This document shows, piece after piece, positions 39,901 through 50,040 of a stretch of DNA of 64,000 bases. A program made the position numbers and the translations under genes. Origin of the DNA: Patiria pectinifera. Lineage: Eukaryota > Echinodermata > Asteroidea > Valvatida > Asterinidae. The first letter of the stretch is position 1, and the number at the start of each line of letters is the position of its first letter. The stretch is taken from the NCBI GenBank assembly GCA_029964075.1, contig CM057140.1:12480643-12544642 (forward strand). The letters run 5' to 3'. Below the pieces are notes generated by a model. The model saw nothing but the letters and a program-made list of their open reading frames with translations. It did no database searches and had not been told where the DNA came from.

Positions 39901-42900
39901 TTCAATATAAAAAGGGTTTGGGGTCGCGACAGTCTCTTATATTGTTTGTGTCGATTGCAGACGCCGTCTTAATATTATTTGAAATATTCAGGTACATCCG
40001 TGCTTCTCAATTTGTTAAAACTCGCATTTTTACTTTTCGTTAGTACAGTTTTAGCCAATTAAATTCATGATTTCCTTTTCAAAATTGGAATAAAATGAAG
40101 ATGAATAATGCAACACACAATACAGAGAGACGCATTCATCAATCAGACCAGTACTCTCAAAGGATCTAATATTTCATCCACACAGTCAGGGTGAAAACCC
40201 GACATGAAAATCGTCTCAGTATGTTCAGTTTCATTGTTATTTCCTTTTTAGGATACCACAATGTAGGTGACATTGTTATGAGTTCAAATTCAGAAATTAT
40301 TTTTTTTTTTCAGATACGATATTTTCAACTTTCAACACCTCCCGAACGGCAGATACCAATACGTCCGCATCGGTGACTGGTCGGCCGGGGTGTTGGAGAT
40401 GAACGACACGGCTATGATGTGGAACAACGCCTCCTCTACCCCGGCCACGTCGTTCTGCAGCGAACCGTGTCCAAAGGCACACATTAAGGTAAGAAACGAC
40501 AGCATTAAAAATGCGAGCGATTCTCATTGGTGTAGATTTGCTACCGTTGGCGGGGTAAATTCTGTTTTACCCGCATTGCATCATTGGAGCTTTACCTGCT
40601 GTAATAATTATTGATAATAATTTATACACTTATATTGCACAAATTCCATGTGATCAAATGTTCATCAGGAATGAGACCATGCAGCAGCTCGAGATCCGTG
40701 CAATAATGGTCTCTACCTTCACAGGTACCCATTTAAACTCCTGGGTGGAGAGAGGCAATCGTAGTAAAGTGCCTTGCCAAGGAACACAGACACCATGCTC
40801 CCTGTCAGGGTTCGAACCCATGTACCACGGCACACGAGTCGAACGCTGTAACCGTTGGACCACAGCACTCCATCATGGGTAAAAGTCAAAGCTGTAAATG
40901 TTGTAGACATTGCCCAACGGTATTTGGCGCAATATGGTCAAGTATCAAACAATTCGTAGAATTAAGTCATGATAACCTCAAGTATATTTGTTCTATTGGC
41001 AGGATATCCGAGATAATGTTCACTGTTGCTGGGCGTGTGTGCCGTGCAAAACCAACCAGATCATGGTGGACGAATTCACTTGCAAGGAGTGCGCGAAAGG
41101 GCAGTGGCCCAATGACAACCTGAGTGGTAAGTCAAGTGGTTTCTGGTCAAGCAATGAAAAGGTTTCTGTTCAAATGAAACAGTCAATTAATGTGACAAAA
41201 TACAAGAAAGTTTCACGCAAATTGCACAATTAGTTTTCACTTTCTCGGTGTTTTGATTAAATTGCAATATTGTTGTTATATTGGGCCGGGACTTTATCAA
41301 AAAATTATACAAAAATATAATATATAAAATTGATACAAAAATTACATCTAGTCAAGTGGATTTCAGTGTCTGATTTTGCGCATTACCTGTGGATTCCTAC
41401 CTATCATCTGATTTTGGCAAGTTCAGAGGTCTGTTGGTAAGACATCTTCACTTGTAAGCATAACGTCGTTGGATCAAGTCCCAACCTCTACATGCATAAA
41501 TTAATTTTTTTTTTCCTCAGAAAGTAACGCCAAGCACTGAGCATACAGTACCCTTCGTTGAAAGGCAAAACCTCAGCACTTCCTAATTTACCTTTTCAAA
41601 ACAAGTGCAAATATTGTACTACTTTTTGTTTTCGTTGCTTCAGATTGCACGGAGATTGAGGCCGAGGTCATGCACTGGGGAGACATCGAGGCCATTGTTG
41701 CCGTCACCTTCTCCTGTCTTGGCATCTGCTTCACTCTATTCGTCCTCGTCACCTTCATCCGCTACAACGAGACTCCCGTGGTCAAGTCCTCCAGCCGGGA
41801 GAACAGCTACATCCTCCTGATGGGCATCCTGATGTGCTTTCTCATGACCTTCGCTTTTATCACCATCCCAACAACTCTGGTCTGCTACATCCGGAGGATC
41901 GGCCTTGGGTTGAGCTTCTGTATCTGCTATGCGGCCCTTGTGGTCCGGACCAACCGCATGGCGCGGATCCTGGCAGGCTCCAAGAAGAAGATCATCACTC
42001 GGAAGCCCCGCTTCCTCGGAAGCACTGCCCAGGTGGTCATGACCTTCATCGTTATCGGTGTCCAAGTCATCATCACTATCGTCCTGATTGTCATAGAGCC
42101 TCCGGAAGCAGTCTACGACTACCCAGACCTTCGCCGAGTCCGCCTGATCTGCAACACCACAACTCTGGGTATCTTAGGTCCTTTGGGCTTTGACTCCTTC
42201 CTGGTGGTCATGTGCACCCTCTACGCCTTCAAGACCCGCAACCTACCTGAGAACTTCAACGAGGCCAAGTACATTGCCTTCACTATGTACACCACCTGTG
42301 TGGTCTGGCTGGCCTTCATCGCATTGTATTTTGGCAGCAGCGAGATGCGAACCATCGTGGTCTGTTTCGCGGTCAGCCTCAGTGCCACCGTGGCTCTGGC
42401 TTGTCTCTTCTTTCCCAAGACCTACATAGTCTTGTTCAAGCCGGAGAGGAACCGTCGGAGCTCCATGAAGACGTCCAGTCTGGTCCGCATGCACGTGGGC
42501 AGTTTCAGCGAGCTGGCGCCACTGTCTTCACAGAAGACTAACAGCGTGAACGGTTCCTTGGACATTGGAATGGGACGGTGAGTGGCTTGTCAAGATTGGC
42601 CAACACAAATTTATCGACACATCACTAGTCCATCACGAGTCAATCACAAGTTAATCACAAGTCAATAATAGGTTGATTTAAGGCCATCCAATGTCAACCC
42701 CAATGACAAGCTATCCAAAGAACTGTGATTTTCAAAGAACTGTGATTTTCAAAGAACTGTGATTCTCAAAGAACTGTGATTTCAAAGAACTGTGATTTTC
42801 AAAGAACTGTGACATAGACATTCTTCTGGCACTTTCGTTCCCTATTCCTTGCGATGATTTATTTACAATTAGTTGTGATTTGTTTGGAATTGAATTGTGA

Positions 42901-44631
42901 TTTACCGGTTGGTGACTTGCGATTGAATTTGGGATAATACTTGTTGTTATCTCGACTACAACACCTGTAAGCATATCTCAACAATTAACACGGATCTTGT
43001 TTTTTTTTGGCGTACGAATCAACAAAACTAAAAACCAATACAAGAATGTTCTGGTAGTAGGCGACATCTTCCTGGGTAAAAAGAGTGCTGGGGGAAGAAT
43101 TGGTCAATAGATACAATATCTGAATGGCGATAAAATAATGCAAATTATACTATTTTTGATAATAAAATGTTTTAAGAATTTTATTTTCATTTTTACCATA
43201 ATGCACGTATCATTACTAGAGGTTCCAAACCGGTTTCTTTTCTACCACATTTTCAGGGATCGAGTTGGCCGTAGTCCAGGATTCAACCGCAAACGACCCC
43301 AAAAGGAAAAAGGTTTCTTTAGCGGCATGCGGCGCCGCAAGCGCGGCTACAACCAGGTGAACATGATGAAAGCAGTGGAACGGGACCGAATCCAACGACG
43401 CCGGCAGCCGGTCTACCGCTACTCCCCGTCAACCGAGAGCCAGCCCCGGCGAATCAGCGGATGCTTGGAAGAGCAAATCCCCGAGCACAACGGGGCAACT
43501 AAGGCCGAGGAACCGGTGTGGCAGACATCCCAGTCGAGCCCAAAGATCGCTGTGGTACGGCCCCGCACGGACCAGTCCACCACCAACTTACAAGAGGTTT
43601 ACATCGAAAGTGCACTTAGGGACGCATCATCTCCGGGTAGCATTCCGCCGTTGTTAGCAAGCAAAGAGGAAACACTACTACGGAGGAACTCTGGCGCACG
43701 CGCCGGCAAGTCGTCAGATAGTGTGTACATTGAGATGGACCGGGAACCCGTGCGCGATACGCGAGACTCACAGGCTGACGCGCGTGACGAGCAGAGCGAA
43801 GCGCACCCGCTTCTGACAGATGATGATGAAAATGATGCTGACGTCTCGCGGAGACGAGACTCGAGCCCGGGGCTCCGTCTAGACATTCCTCAGATTATCA
43901 CTTCATTCCACGGCAGCAGTCAGGACCTGACCGAGCCCCAGGTCGGGCAAATGCGGAACTCAACCCTTGACGCGCCCCCGGTCCACAACAAGAGGCGCGT
44001 GTCAGACAGTCAGGGTTTGCCCCGCCCCGGGGTCAACCCTTTTCAGTTTCTGCCTCGCCGTCGTTCGCACGGTTCCCTGGAGGGTAAACCCAGCGTTCCT
44101 CTATGCAGTGCGCCGCCTTGTAAGCATTCTCTCAAACACCGCAAGCAGTTGGCACGATCGGCCGAGGTGCTGTGTCGGCAGGTAATTGGGTTTAGTAACC
44201 CGCTACCCACCTCCTCCACCATTTCTTCATTTTCTCTTACGTCCCCATCGCAAGCACCGTATTCCAAACCAGCGAGGCCCTCCTCTGCAATCGACCTGGT
44301 GCCTTCGGGTCCAAATCTCCAAGAAACGGAGCTCAACTCCCCTCCACCACCGAAGTCAAATGCAACAGCGTCCAACAACAACAATTTGGAGCCGACCGAG
44401 TACGGCAAGAGGACAGAACTTGACAATGCGCCGCCAACGGTGGAGATCGCAATTCGGCCAAACAAACCACCCGACACGAACGCAAACACAAATGGTCTGA
44501 TTCCGGACTCAAGAGCTGAAGAAGCGTATCAGTCAGGCGGTGTTTGGAACGAAGCCAAGCTGGAAGAATTGGCAAGTGGACAAAACACGCCGTTGAGGAC
44601 GCTTTCCGAAATCAGATCGTCAAATGTATGA
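30710..44631 (+). CDS. Metabotropic glutamate receptor, group I (mGluR1/5)-like, 3' seven exons
   Basis: This is a class C G-protein-coupled receptor for glutamate on the plasma membrane. Exons: 30710-30956, 38824-39080, 39568-39817, 40314-40488, 41003-41126, 41644-42577, 43257-44631. All junctions are AG/GT and join in one frame, giving 1,119 complete codons plus a stop. They encode the second half of the ligand-binding domain, the cysteine-rich linker, seven helices and a long tail. Residues equivalent to mGluR1 Y236 (NYG), D318 and R323 (SDGWADR) and K409 (MKPVDG) are all present, so glutamate binding is likely kept. The second intracellular loop has the group I signature ARILAGSKKKI-TRKPRF, and KPERN followed by LVRMHVG lies after helix 7. 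The start codon and first half of the ligand-binding domain (about 220 residues in the family) are missing from the window. The group I assignment is strong; mGluR1 versus mGluR5 cannot be decided. Confidence 0.95.
30901..31380 (+). repeat. Tandem array built from exon 3' end plus splice donor
   Basis: Four direct copies begin at 30,901 (the real exon end), 31,008, 31,112 and 31,259, each with CTGATGGRAGYTACC-like sequence. Each contains the last 56 bases of the receptor exon, the CGGCAG/GTTTG donor (TTGGCAG/GTTTG in copy 4) and about 50-90 bases of intron (AGGTTACTGTCTGTACTG). A more degraded possible fifth piece lies near 31,430-31,480. Copies 2-4 are in intron sequence and lack an acceptor of their own. 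They therefore look non-coding but carry intact-looking 5' splice sites. Confidence 0.88.
33718..33880. repeat. Foldback element, GGCCGGTTT ends
   Basis: The left end GTGGCCGGTTTCAAAC matches the reverse complement of the right end (GTGTTTAAAACCGGCCAAGC). Internal GACCGGCT and AACCGGTCTTAAA motifs are also inverted. It is short, without coding capacity, and lies in the large receptor intron. Confidence 0.55.
35336..35530. repeat. CACAAGTC foldback element
   Basis: The left side carries several ATCACAAGT/TCGCAAGTC phrases. The right side carries the complements (GACTTGTGA, GATGGACTTG) around an AT-rich centre. It belongs to the same family as 28,255, 42,600 and 46,010. Confidence 0.65.
38318..38510 (+). 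repeat. Dispersed 190-bp repeat shared with the chitobiase intron
   Basis: The sequence around GTCTTGACCTCGAGATTCTG, TTGACCAATCAACGGCTTAG and GTCACAGTTTCTAAAGTCGA recurs as its reverse complement at 52,556-52,725. Part of it also occurs near 58,869-58,935. It ends about 310 bp upstream of a receptor exon. No terminal repeats are obvious. Confidence 0.75.
38824..39080 (+). CDS. mGluR exon: SDGWADR segment of ligand-binding domain
   Basis: The acceptor is TGTCCGCAG and the donor GTAATA. The first base completes Ser, followed by DGWADRNEIVKGVEREAIGG. The Asp and Arg match the glutamate-contacting D318 and R323 of mGluR1. The motif NPWFREFWEARFKC is the family's conserved segment with a structural Cys. 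The exon ends with one base of a split Gly codon after NCT. Confidence 0.95.
39568..39817 (+). CDS. mGluR exon: lobe 1 return and MKPVDG segment
   Basis: The acceptor is TTTGTTGCAG and the donor GTAAAG. It reads GRETLAKNYSQDTKMGFIIN followed by AIYTMAHGL, typical of group I receptors. The Lys in MKPVDG matches mGluR1 K409, which contacts glutamate. It ends in a split Arg codon (AG + A). Confidence 0.95.
40314..40488 (+). CDS. mGluR exon: end of ligand-binding domain
   Basis: A poly-T tract and CAG acceptor precede base 40,314; the donor is GTAAGA. It encodes YDIFNFQ through the conserved SEPCPKAHIK at the entry to the cysteine-rich domain. It ends in phase 0. Confidence 0.94.
40607..40876 (-). 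mobile_element. tRNA-derived SINE in receptor intron (antisense)
   Basis: On the minus strand it has an A box TGGTCCAACGG, a B box GGTTCGAACCC, the body CAAGGCACTTTACTACGATT and an AT-rich tail. It matches the SINE at 843. It is inserted antisense to the receptor between the exons ending at 40,488 and starting at 41,003. Confidence 0.82.
41003..41126 (+). CDS. mGluR exon: cysteine-rich linker domain
   Basis: The acceptor is ATTGGCAG and the donor GTAAGT. It reads DIRDNVHCCWACVPCKTNQI and then FTCKECAKGQWP. The spaced cysteines are those of the class C receptor linker that couples ligand binding to the helices. It ends with one base of the Asp codon finished in the next exon. Confidence 0.95.
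41644..42577 (+). CDS. mGluR exon: complete seven-helix domain
   Basis: One 934-bp exon carries all seven membrane helices. Helix 1 begins near IEAIVAVTFSCLGICF and helix 7 is VVCFAVSLSATVALACLFFP. Loop 2 has ARILAGSKKKI and TRKPRF, the group I G-protein-coupling segment. Loop 3 has FNEAKYIAFTMYTTC. After helix 7 come KPERNRRSS and LVRMHVG, as in mGluR1/5. The stretch RYNETPVVKSSSREN before helix 2 is closer to group II/III in its first half. The donor (CG/GTGAGT) overlaps an in-frame TGA at 42,579-42,581, so retention of the following intron would end the protein at once. Confidence 0.97.
42590..42965. repeat. CACAAGTC foldback element with nested 18-bp tandem repeat
   Basis: The left part has TCACGAGTCAATCACAAGTT, and the right part has complementary TTGTGATTTG and TGACTTGCGATTG phrases. 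In the middle (42,716-42,813) are about five direct copies of AAAGAACTGTGATTTTC. It lies directly behind the seven-helix exon donor, in the intron before the tail exon. Confidence 0.75.
43257..44631 (+). CDS. mGluR exon: long cytoplasmic tail and stop
   Basis: The acceptor is ACATTTTCAG and the stop is TGA at 44,629-44,631. About 457 residues follow the split Arg codon: a basic start (GMRRRKRGYNQ), Ser/Pro/Arg-rich low-complexity sequence, two VYIE motifs, an Asn-rich run and the end IRSSNV. The last residues S-N-V fit a class I PDZ-binding end (S/T-x-hydrophobic). I find no PPxxF Homer-binding motif, which vertebrate mGluR1/5 long tails carry. The length is similar to vertebrate long-tail isoforms, but the sequence is otherwise not conserved. 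Confidence 0.93.
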
Positions 44632-47299
44632 CTGGCACTCAAGGCGGTTTTTTTTTTTTAAATTTTAACCTGACAGCTTAATACGTTTATGCTTTGTAGG
44701 CCTACTTATACCTTAAACTTTTTTGAATGCAAATTCTCTAACTTAGTGAATTCCGTTACTACCATCACCACTCAAATCCGCCAACCACCTCATACGTGCG
44801 CGTGCCTTCACCAAAAACATTATTATGTAGGCCTAACAGCAAGAGGACTTTGTTATTGTGGCTGTACATTTTTGCGCCATTATGTGGGTATGGACTATGC
44901 AGCATCGGTTTAATTAGCTTGTGTGGTAAATGCCATGCCTCGAGAATTTTCATACCACAAGACGATAGATATGGAGATTGTGTGGCTGAATTAGTGCAAT
45001 AGATAAAGTCTATGCCGATCTGAACTCTTTTCCTTGGTAAGCCTATAAAAAGATACATAAAGCTGGTCATTTGTTACGTGTGCTGTAATTCTTTTGCATT
45101 CAGTTTCAAACAAAATAGGCCTATGCATAGGTTGCATATTTTCTAAACGCAGACATTGTAGAAAGCTTGTATAAAATCGATCGCAATGTGTTCACTTTTG
45201 GGACGCAAAACACTGTTGTCATCAGCGAATAACGTCGCGTCCACTTACGCGAACACTTCTAACGCCTTGCCAACGTTTAATTGGCAACGTTCGCTGAGGT
45301 GGAACCGTGTACCACAAACGTTGGCGAATGTTATAGCAACAAAAGCGAACGGTCTGTCCAATTCGTTCCGTTATCTTTAATACCAAAACGGCTGACTCTC
45401 TGAGCGCTACATGCTTTTGTTGGGAATGAAATTAAACCTCTCTGCACCAGAAAGGTGGATAAATTACACACACACAAAATAATGGTTCGTCTGGAATAAC
45501 TTTTCAAGAATTTAAAAAGGCGTCGTCATACACAGTGCTAGTGACATGACATCAGTTTTTAACAGTTATTCCACTTGGGGTTGACACGTTCGCGGTGACT
45601 AGCTAACATTCGTAGCTAATGAACACAGCCAGGGTTGCTTATAAATGGCAGAATTTCCGTTAGCATTGACGTTGTCTGTATTCGGAATAAACCTTTACTT
45701 AATAAATAAATGTAAAATATCTAAAAGCTACTTAATTAATAGTTCATAAACAAAGATATTAAAATACGAATCGTACTGCCAGTTGAGATAGTGTGACTAA
45801 TGTTGCAATAAATTCAAGTATAAAATGTTACCATGATGTCTGCTGGTATGCTCCAATTGTGGTGTTTACCTCCATGCGTGATATCGTTCACCTTTTACTT
45901 TGGGAGTGTTTATGGATAGTTTCCGCCCGAGCATCGCCGACAAAAATTGAATTGAGCAACAAAGGGAATGCTCACTTTACAGTCTTGTATGGTCGAGTCC
46001 TTTGCAAGTAGATCACAAGTCTGTCCACAAGTCCACTAGTCAAAAGCAACACAAGAAGTAAAAGAGTGCGTTTGTCAAGGTTGATTAAGACAGCTTGTGA
46101 CTTGACTTGAGACTGAAAGGCTTGTGATGGACTTGTGGCGGACTTGTCATGGATTTGGGAGGACTTGTGATCACAAGAGGACACTCTTGAAACAGTTCTT
46201 GAACCACTGTGCCGATTATCAAAATATGTAGCAAGTTAACAGACGTGCAACTTTTTCTTGGATCTGCTGATTTCCTCGTTTTTTACTTCTCGTAAATGCC
46301 ATTACAAATTGAAAAACACTGTACAAAGTCTTGTGTGATTTGGAATTTCCTCGTTTTTTTCTAAATTCCCAGTTGCATGCCTGAGTTAAGGACTTTGTCC
46401 GACGAGTTGGTAAACGGTCGAGTTTGTAAACGGTCGAGTTGACGCGACGTGTGAAATCCTTGCCTAGCCCCAAACTGGCCATCTACCGATCATAAACATA
46501 AAGATGCATTTGGTCTTTTAGTCTTGTATATTTGTCATTCCCTGTAAACAAACAAATAACACTGCAAATATACCGAGAGCTATCGTTTGGTGAGTTAGAA
46601 CTATGTGAATATTTTTATGAACAGAAATTCATCCGCTTCCAGTGGAACCATTTGTACTAACTTGAACCAAAAAACTTCCTTTCGGGTTTTATAAGTTTCA
46701 GTATACTTCAGTATATTTCATCACAGTGCATCCAGAATCCAACATTTTCCGGGGCCTTAAAGCGGCCCCCTGGCCCTGTGGCCCCACGCCGTAAGGGCTC
46801 GGAAAATAAAACAAAACATACACGAAGGAATTTACTATGATGTAAGAAAGCAGCTTTGCAACAATAATATTTAAATACGATGCCACGCAAAATGATACAA
46901 TTCTTTTTCCAGAATTAAATGGAACCAAAAATGGAGATAAAACTACAGGGTTTTCCACTTTTCAGTACAGTTAAACGTTTTAAGAGCAACAGTATATTCT
47001 ACACAAAATAATGAAATAAATTGTCTTTATATTCTCAAAAAACGTTTGCTAAAAAAGTCACATGAAAGTGGCCAGGAATCGGCTCAGATTGCACCACAGA
47101 GCATCCATTTTCCAAATTAAGCCACGACGTAAGGGCTTTGCGCTCCGCTTTTGCATTAATTTTGTCCGTCCTTAAGAATTCCAGCACCCCTGGCAAGAGT
47201 TTTTCCAGCGGCAGTGCCCACCACTCCCTCTTTAGTAACGATGTTGTGCTCTCTTAGTAATGATATTCTTCATTCGTCAGTGCAGAGACAGGGGGAAAT
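44632..47299. other. Intergenic region with probable receptor 3' UTR
   Basis: No further gene is recognised. Candidate polyadenylation signals AATAAA for the receptor lie at 45,686-45,691, 45,701-45,706 and 45,705-45,710, about 1.05 kb after the stop; assignment is tentative. A CACAAGTC-family foldback is at 46,010-46,175. I found no convincing AATAAA on the minus strand just past the neighbouring glycosyltransferase. Confidence 0.45.
46010..46175. repeat. CACAAGTC foldback element
   Basis: It begins with GATCACAAGTCTGTCCACAA and ends with GGAGGACTTGTGATCACAAG; several CACAAGTC phrases on the left face their complements on the right. Same family as 28,255, 35,336 and 42,590. Confidence 0.7.
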
Positions 47300-48706
47300 T
47301 TAATCGGGGTACTGGACGGGAAACCCGGGTAACTTCGTTGACTCTTCGGGGTGACGAACTCTAAAGTCTAACGCTGTCTCGAGGCATTGCAAGGTCACCG
47401 GGTCGTCCTGGTAGTAGAATTTATTGGCAAACAGATTCGGTTGTTTCTGGACATAGTGTAGATCTCCGATTGTGAGGATGCAGACCTCGCGCACAAATTT
47501 GCCACGGCATGTACGTGGTCTACTCGAGTACCAATTGACATAACGGATATTCAGTGGTCTGATTTGTTCGGATGCTTGAGGTACACTTCCAGGAACGCCC
47601 GGTGCCCGTTGTAGAGTAGCCCAGTACGTCTCATCTGGCATCTTTGTGTTCCTCGTCCAGTGCAGCAAGTCCTTGGCGACTGGATCCCTTAAGATGTAGT
47701 TAACGAAGTCCCTTTTGACAGCGTAGTAAGATGAACCGGTGTAAACCTTCAGTTGGTGGGGTGCAGGACTCATTCTGCTTTCAGTTTTGATAACGGTTCC
47801 GTTTCGCACGATGAATTGAAACTGGGTTCTACTTCTCTTCTCCTCGTTTGGGACAAAGGATCGAATACCATTGTGACCGTTGTAGGCCTTAAACTGCCGG
47901 ACAATCTCTAGGTTGGTCTTCAAGGGGAAGTCTTGCCCGCATAGGTTCATCACGTACCTCCACGGGTAACCGGACGCGGGTTGTCCAGTCAGATCCCTCA
48001 TGCAGTTGATGTTGGACATCAGAACCGTGAACCCGGGGTACTGCACGTCTTCGAGTTTAGAAGCTATGAAGACATTAGCGAAGCAATTTGCAAGACCGGC
48101 CATCGCTTGATGAAACTCCTTGGATGATTTGGAATCTGGGTGCAGACAGTAAATGTTCTGCGGCTGGTAAATCGCCCTCAATAGTCTCTCCACCTGGGCC
48201 GACCCCTTATGAATAATAACGATATAAGCTAGCGGAAAACTTGCCTCTTCGTCCGAGTTAGGTATCGTAGGATAACCTCTCTGTCTCGTAAATAATGCAC
48301 ACTCATCCGTCCATGTCACCACTGTGCTATCCGAAGGCATCAAGGATTCCTTCTGTCGCTCCTGTCGTATTTCTTCGCTCACGTTCTTGATAACTGTTCC
48401 ATTTCCAGTAAATAGACCAGAGCAGTTGACATCCCAGTGTCTGTGATACTTCTGGTTTGTTGGGCGTTGACCAACGGTCGCGGTGTACAGCGATCTTATC
48501 ACACTTCTATTCTGAATCGCACGCGTTAGTATCACCTCTTCTACCTGAAAACTGTCAGTGGAGTTCCCGTACGTCGGGGCACGCGTTACCGCATGGTTGG
48601 TAAGACCACCAGTTTGGGTATACGCGAGATATACCGTAAGTAGTAGTGCCAGCATCACGAAACCAGACGGCTTCCTGCTCGCAATGTCAAACTTCATTGT
48701 GCACAC
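47300..48706 (-). CDS. Beta-1,6-N-acetylglucosaminyltransferase, GCNT/core-2 type (GT14)
   Basis: A complete single-exon frame of 468 residues. It is a type II Golgi membrane enzyme that transfers GlcNAc from UDP-GlcNAc in beta-1,6 linkage to branch mucin-type O-glycans (core 2/4) or related acceptors. The short cytoplasmic start is followed by a hydrophobic anchor (about residues 15-30) and a luminal stem. The catalytic region begins at LAYIVIIHKG (159-168) and includes CGQDFPLKTN (256-265) and MPDETYWATL (356-365); Glu359 matches the catalytic Glu of mouse C2GnT. Nine luminal cysteines at 95, 136, 187, 208, 235, 256, 400, 409 and 441 match the nine conserved in the family. Six N-glycosylation sites are visible. 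The intronless coding region is usual for vertebrate GCNT1/3/4. An alternative start is Met4. The exact acceptor specificity cannot be read from the sequence. Confidence 0.95.
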   Translation of the reverse strand: MCTMKFDIASRKPSGFVMLALLLTVYLAYTQTGGLTNHAVTRAPTYGNSTDSFQVEEVILTRAIQNRSVIRSLYTATVGQRPTNQKYHRHWDVNCSGLFTGNGTVIKNVSEEIRQERQKESLMPSDSTVVTWTDECALFTRQRGYPTIPNSDEEASFPLAYIVIIHKGSAQVERLLRAIYQPQNIYCLHPDSKSSKEFHQAMAGLANCFANVFIASKLEDVQYPGFTVLMSNINCMRDLTGQPASGYPWRYVMNLCGQDFPLKTNLEIVRQFKAYNGHNGIRSFVPNEEKRSRTQFQFIVRNGTVIKTESRMSPAPHQLKVYTGSSYYAVKRDFVNYILRDPVAKDLLHWTRNTKMPDETYWATLQRAPGVPGSVPQASEQIRPLNIRYVNWYSSRPRTCRGKFVREVCILTIGDLHYVQKQPNLFANKFYYQDDPVTLQCLETALDFRVRHPEESTKLPGFPVQYPD

Positions 48707-49971
48707 GGGCGGCGTGTTGAAATTACGTCAAAAATGTTAGATTGGATCGTGATACATGTAGTTTGTTAATTAACAGGTACAAAAACTCAGGCAGACTAAC
48801 TGCACGATGCATTGGAGTCTCCTTGCACCTTGTGAACACAATTTGCACGAACGACCGACGTGGCATTTGCCCCCACATAGCAGAATTACAGGTATTGATC
48901 ACTACCTGTCGTTTTGGGCATTTGTCATTGAGATTCGCCTCAGTAAAGATCTTTTATTAACTTGACCTATATATACGAGTTGCACAAAGCAGTCGAATTG
49001 CATTCATGCAGAAAAGGTTTAATTTTGTTATGAATGCCCTTATAATGGTGTATTCCTGGAGGCGGCCTCCCGAACCCAGAAAGAAAGGGTTATATATAGG
49101 TAGGGTTTCGTTTGAATTAGCAACAAGAGTGCTCAAAATTAAAAGACGGGTGCTTAACAACTTAAACTTGATGAGGTTTTAGCTCCAGTCAGTGAATGCT
49201 GTAAATTCCGAGAAATAAATATTGCAGGTTCTCGATTTCAATTAAAAACTTGCCGACTCATGTTTTGAATTGCGCCCGAAATCAGCGTCCGGGACTCGTT
49301 CTTATTCAGCCGATTGCAGTTACGCGATGTCACGCACTGAACCGACAAATAATAGCAACCACGCGCGCGTGTGCGTCGTGTCAACACTTGCGCGCACCCA
49401 TTCACGGATTCGCCCAATTACAAACCAACTTCGAACGGAAATTTCCAAAAACTAGTCACTTGACGCATCTTTGGAAATGGCCTTCTTTTGTTGTTTTCTT
49501 CAAAATGACAGCATGCCAGAAAAGATAATTTCGCAGGGAGTTTATTGCCATTACTATCTTTAAACCAAGTAAGCTTTTCAACGATAATTTTCGTCAGTTT
49601 AACATTTTGGATAGCTGCAAAAAAATGATATACTCTTCCTTTAAACACTAGTGGAATGAAACACAGTGGACAGCGAATTTTCAGAAGCGCATGTGGTGTG
49701 ATTTATCCACAACTCTCAAAAAATTACCAGCGCTGACTTAATCGTTAAGCTACATTTTAAAACAAATCTTATCAAACAACATTGTACACGAATGGGTCAA
49801 TTTAAACAGAACACTTGACATTGTATTGTCATTTTGTCATTGTCATTGTGTATTGTAGAGATCTTAGACAATTTTTTAATATTCACATTTGTACTACTTC
49901 AAGTGCACCCTTCACTTTGGACCCGTCACTTTATATAAATTCCTCTGGATAATTTCGACGCAGCGATTGCC
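48707..49971. other. Intergenic, between GCNT-like gene and chitobiase duplication
   Basis: This is the upstream region of the minus-strand glycosyltransferase. I see no gene, no clear TATA box and no strong repeat apart from short TTGTCATTGTCATTG-type sequence near 49,825-49,850, which also occurs at 17,140. Confidence 0.5.
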
Positions 49972-50040
49972 CAGTAAGGCCGGTGATGTTATAAAATTAC
50001 TGTGGAAATAGATTGACAACTGAGTGTTGTAATTGCATTC

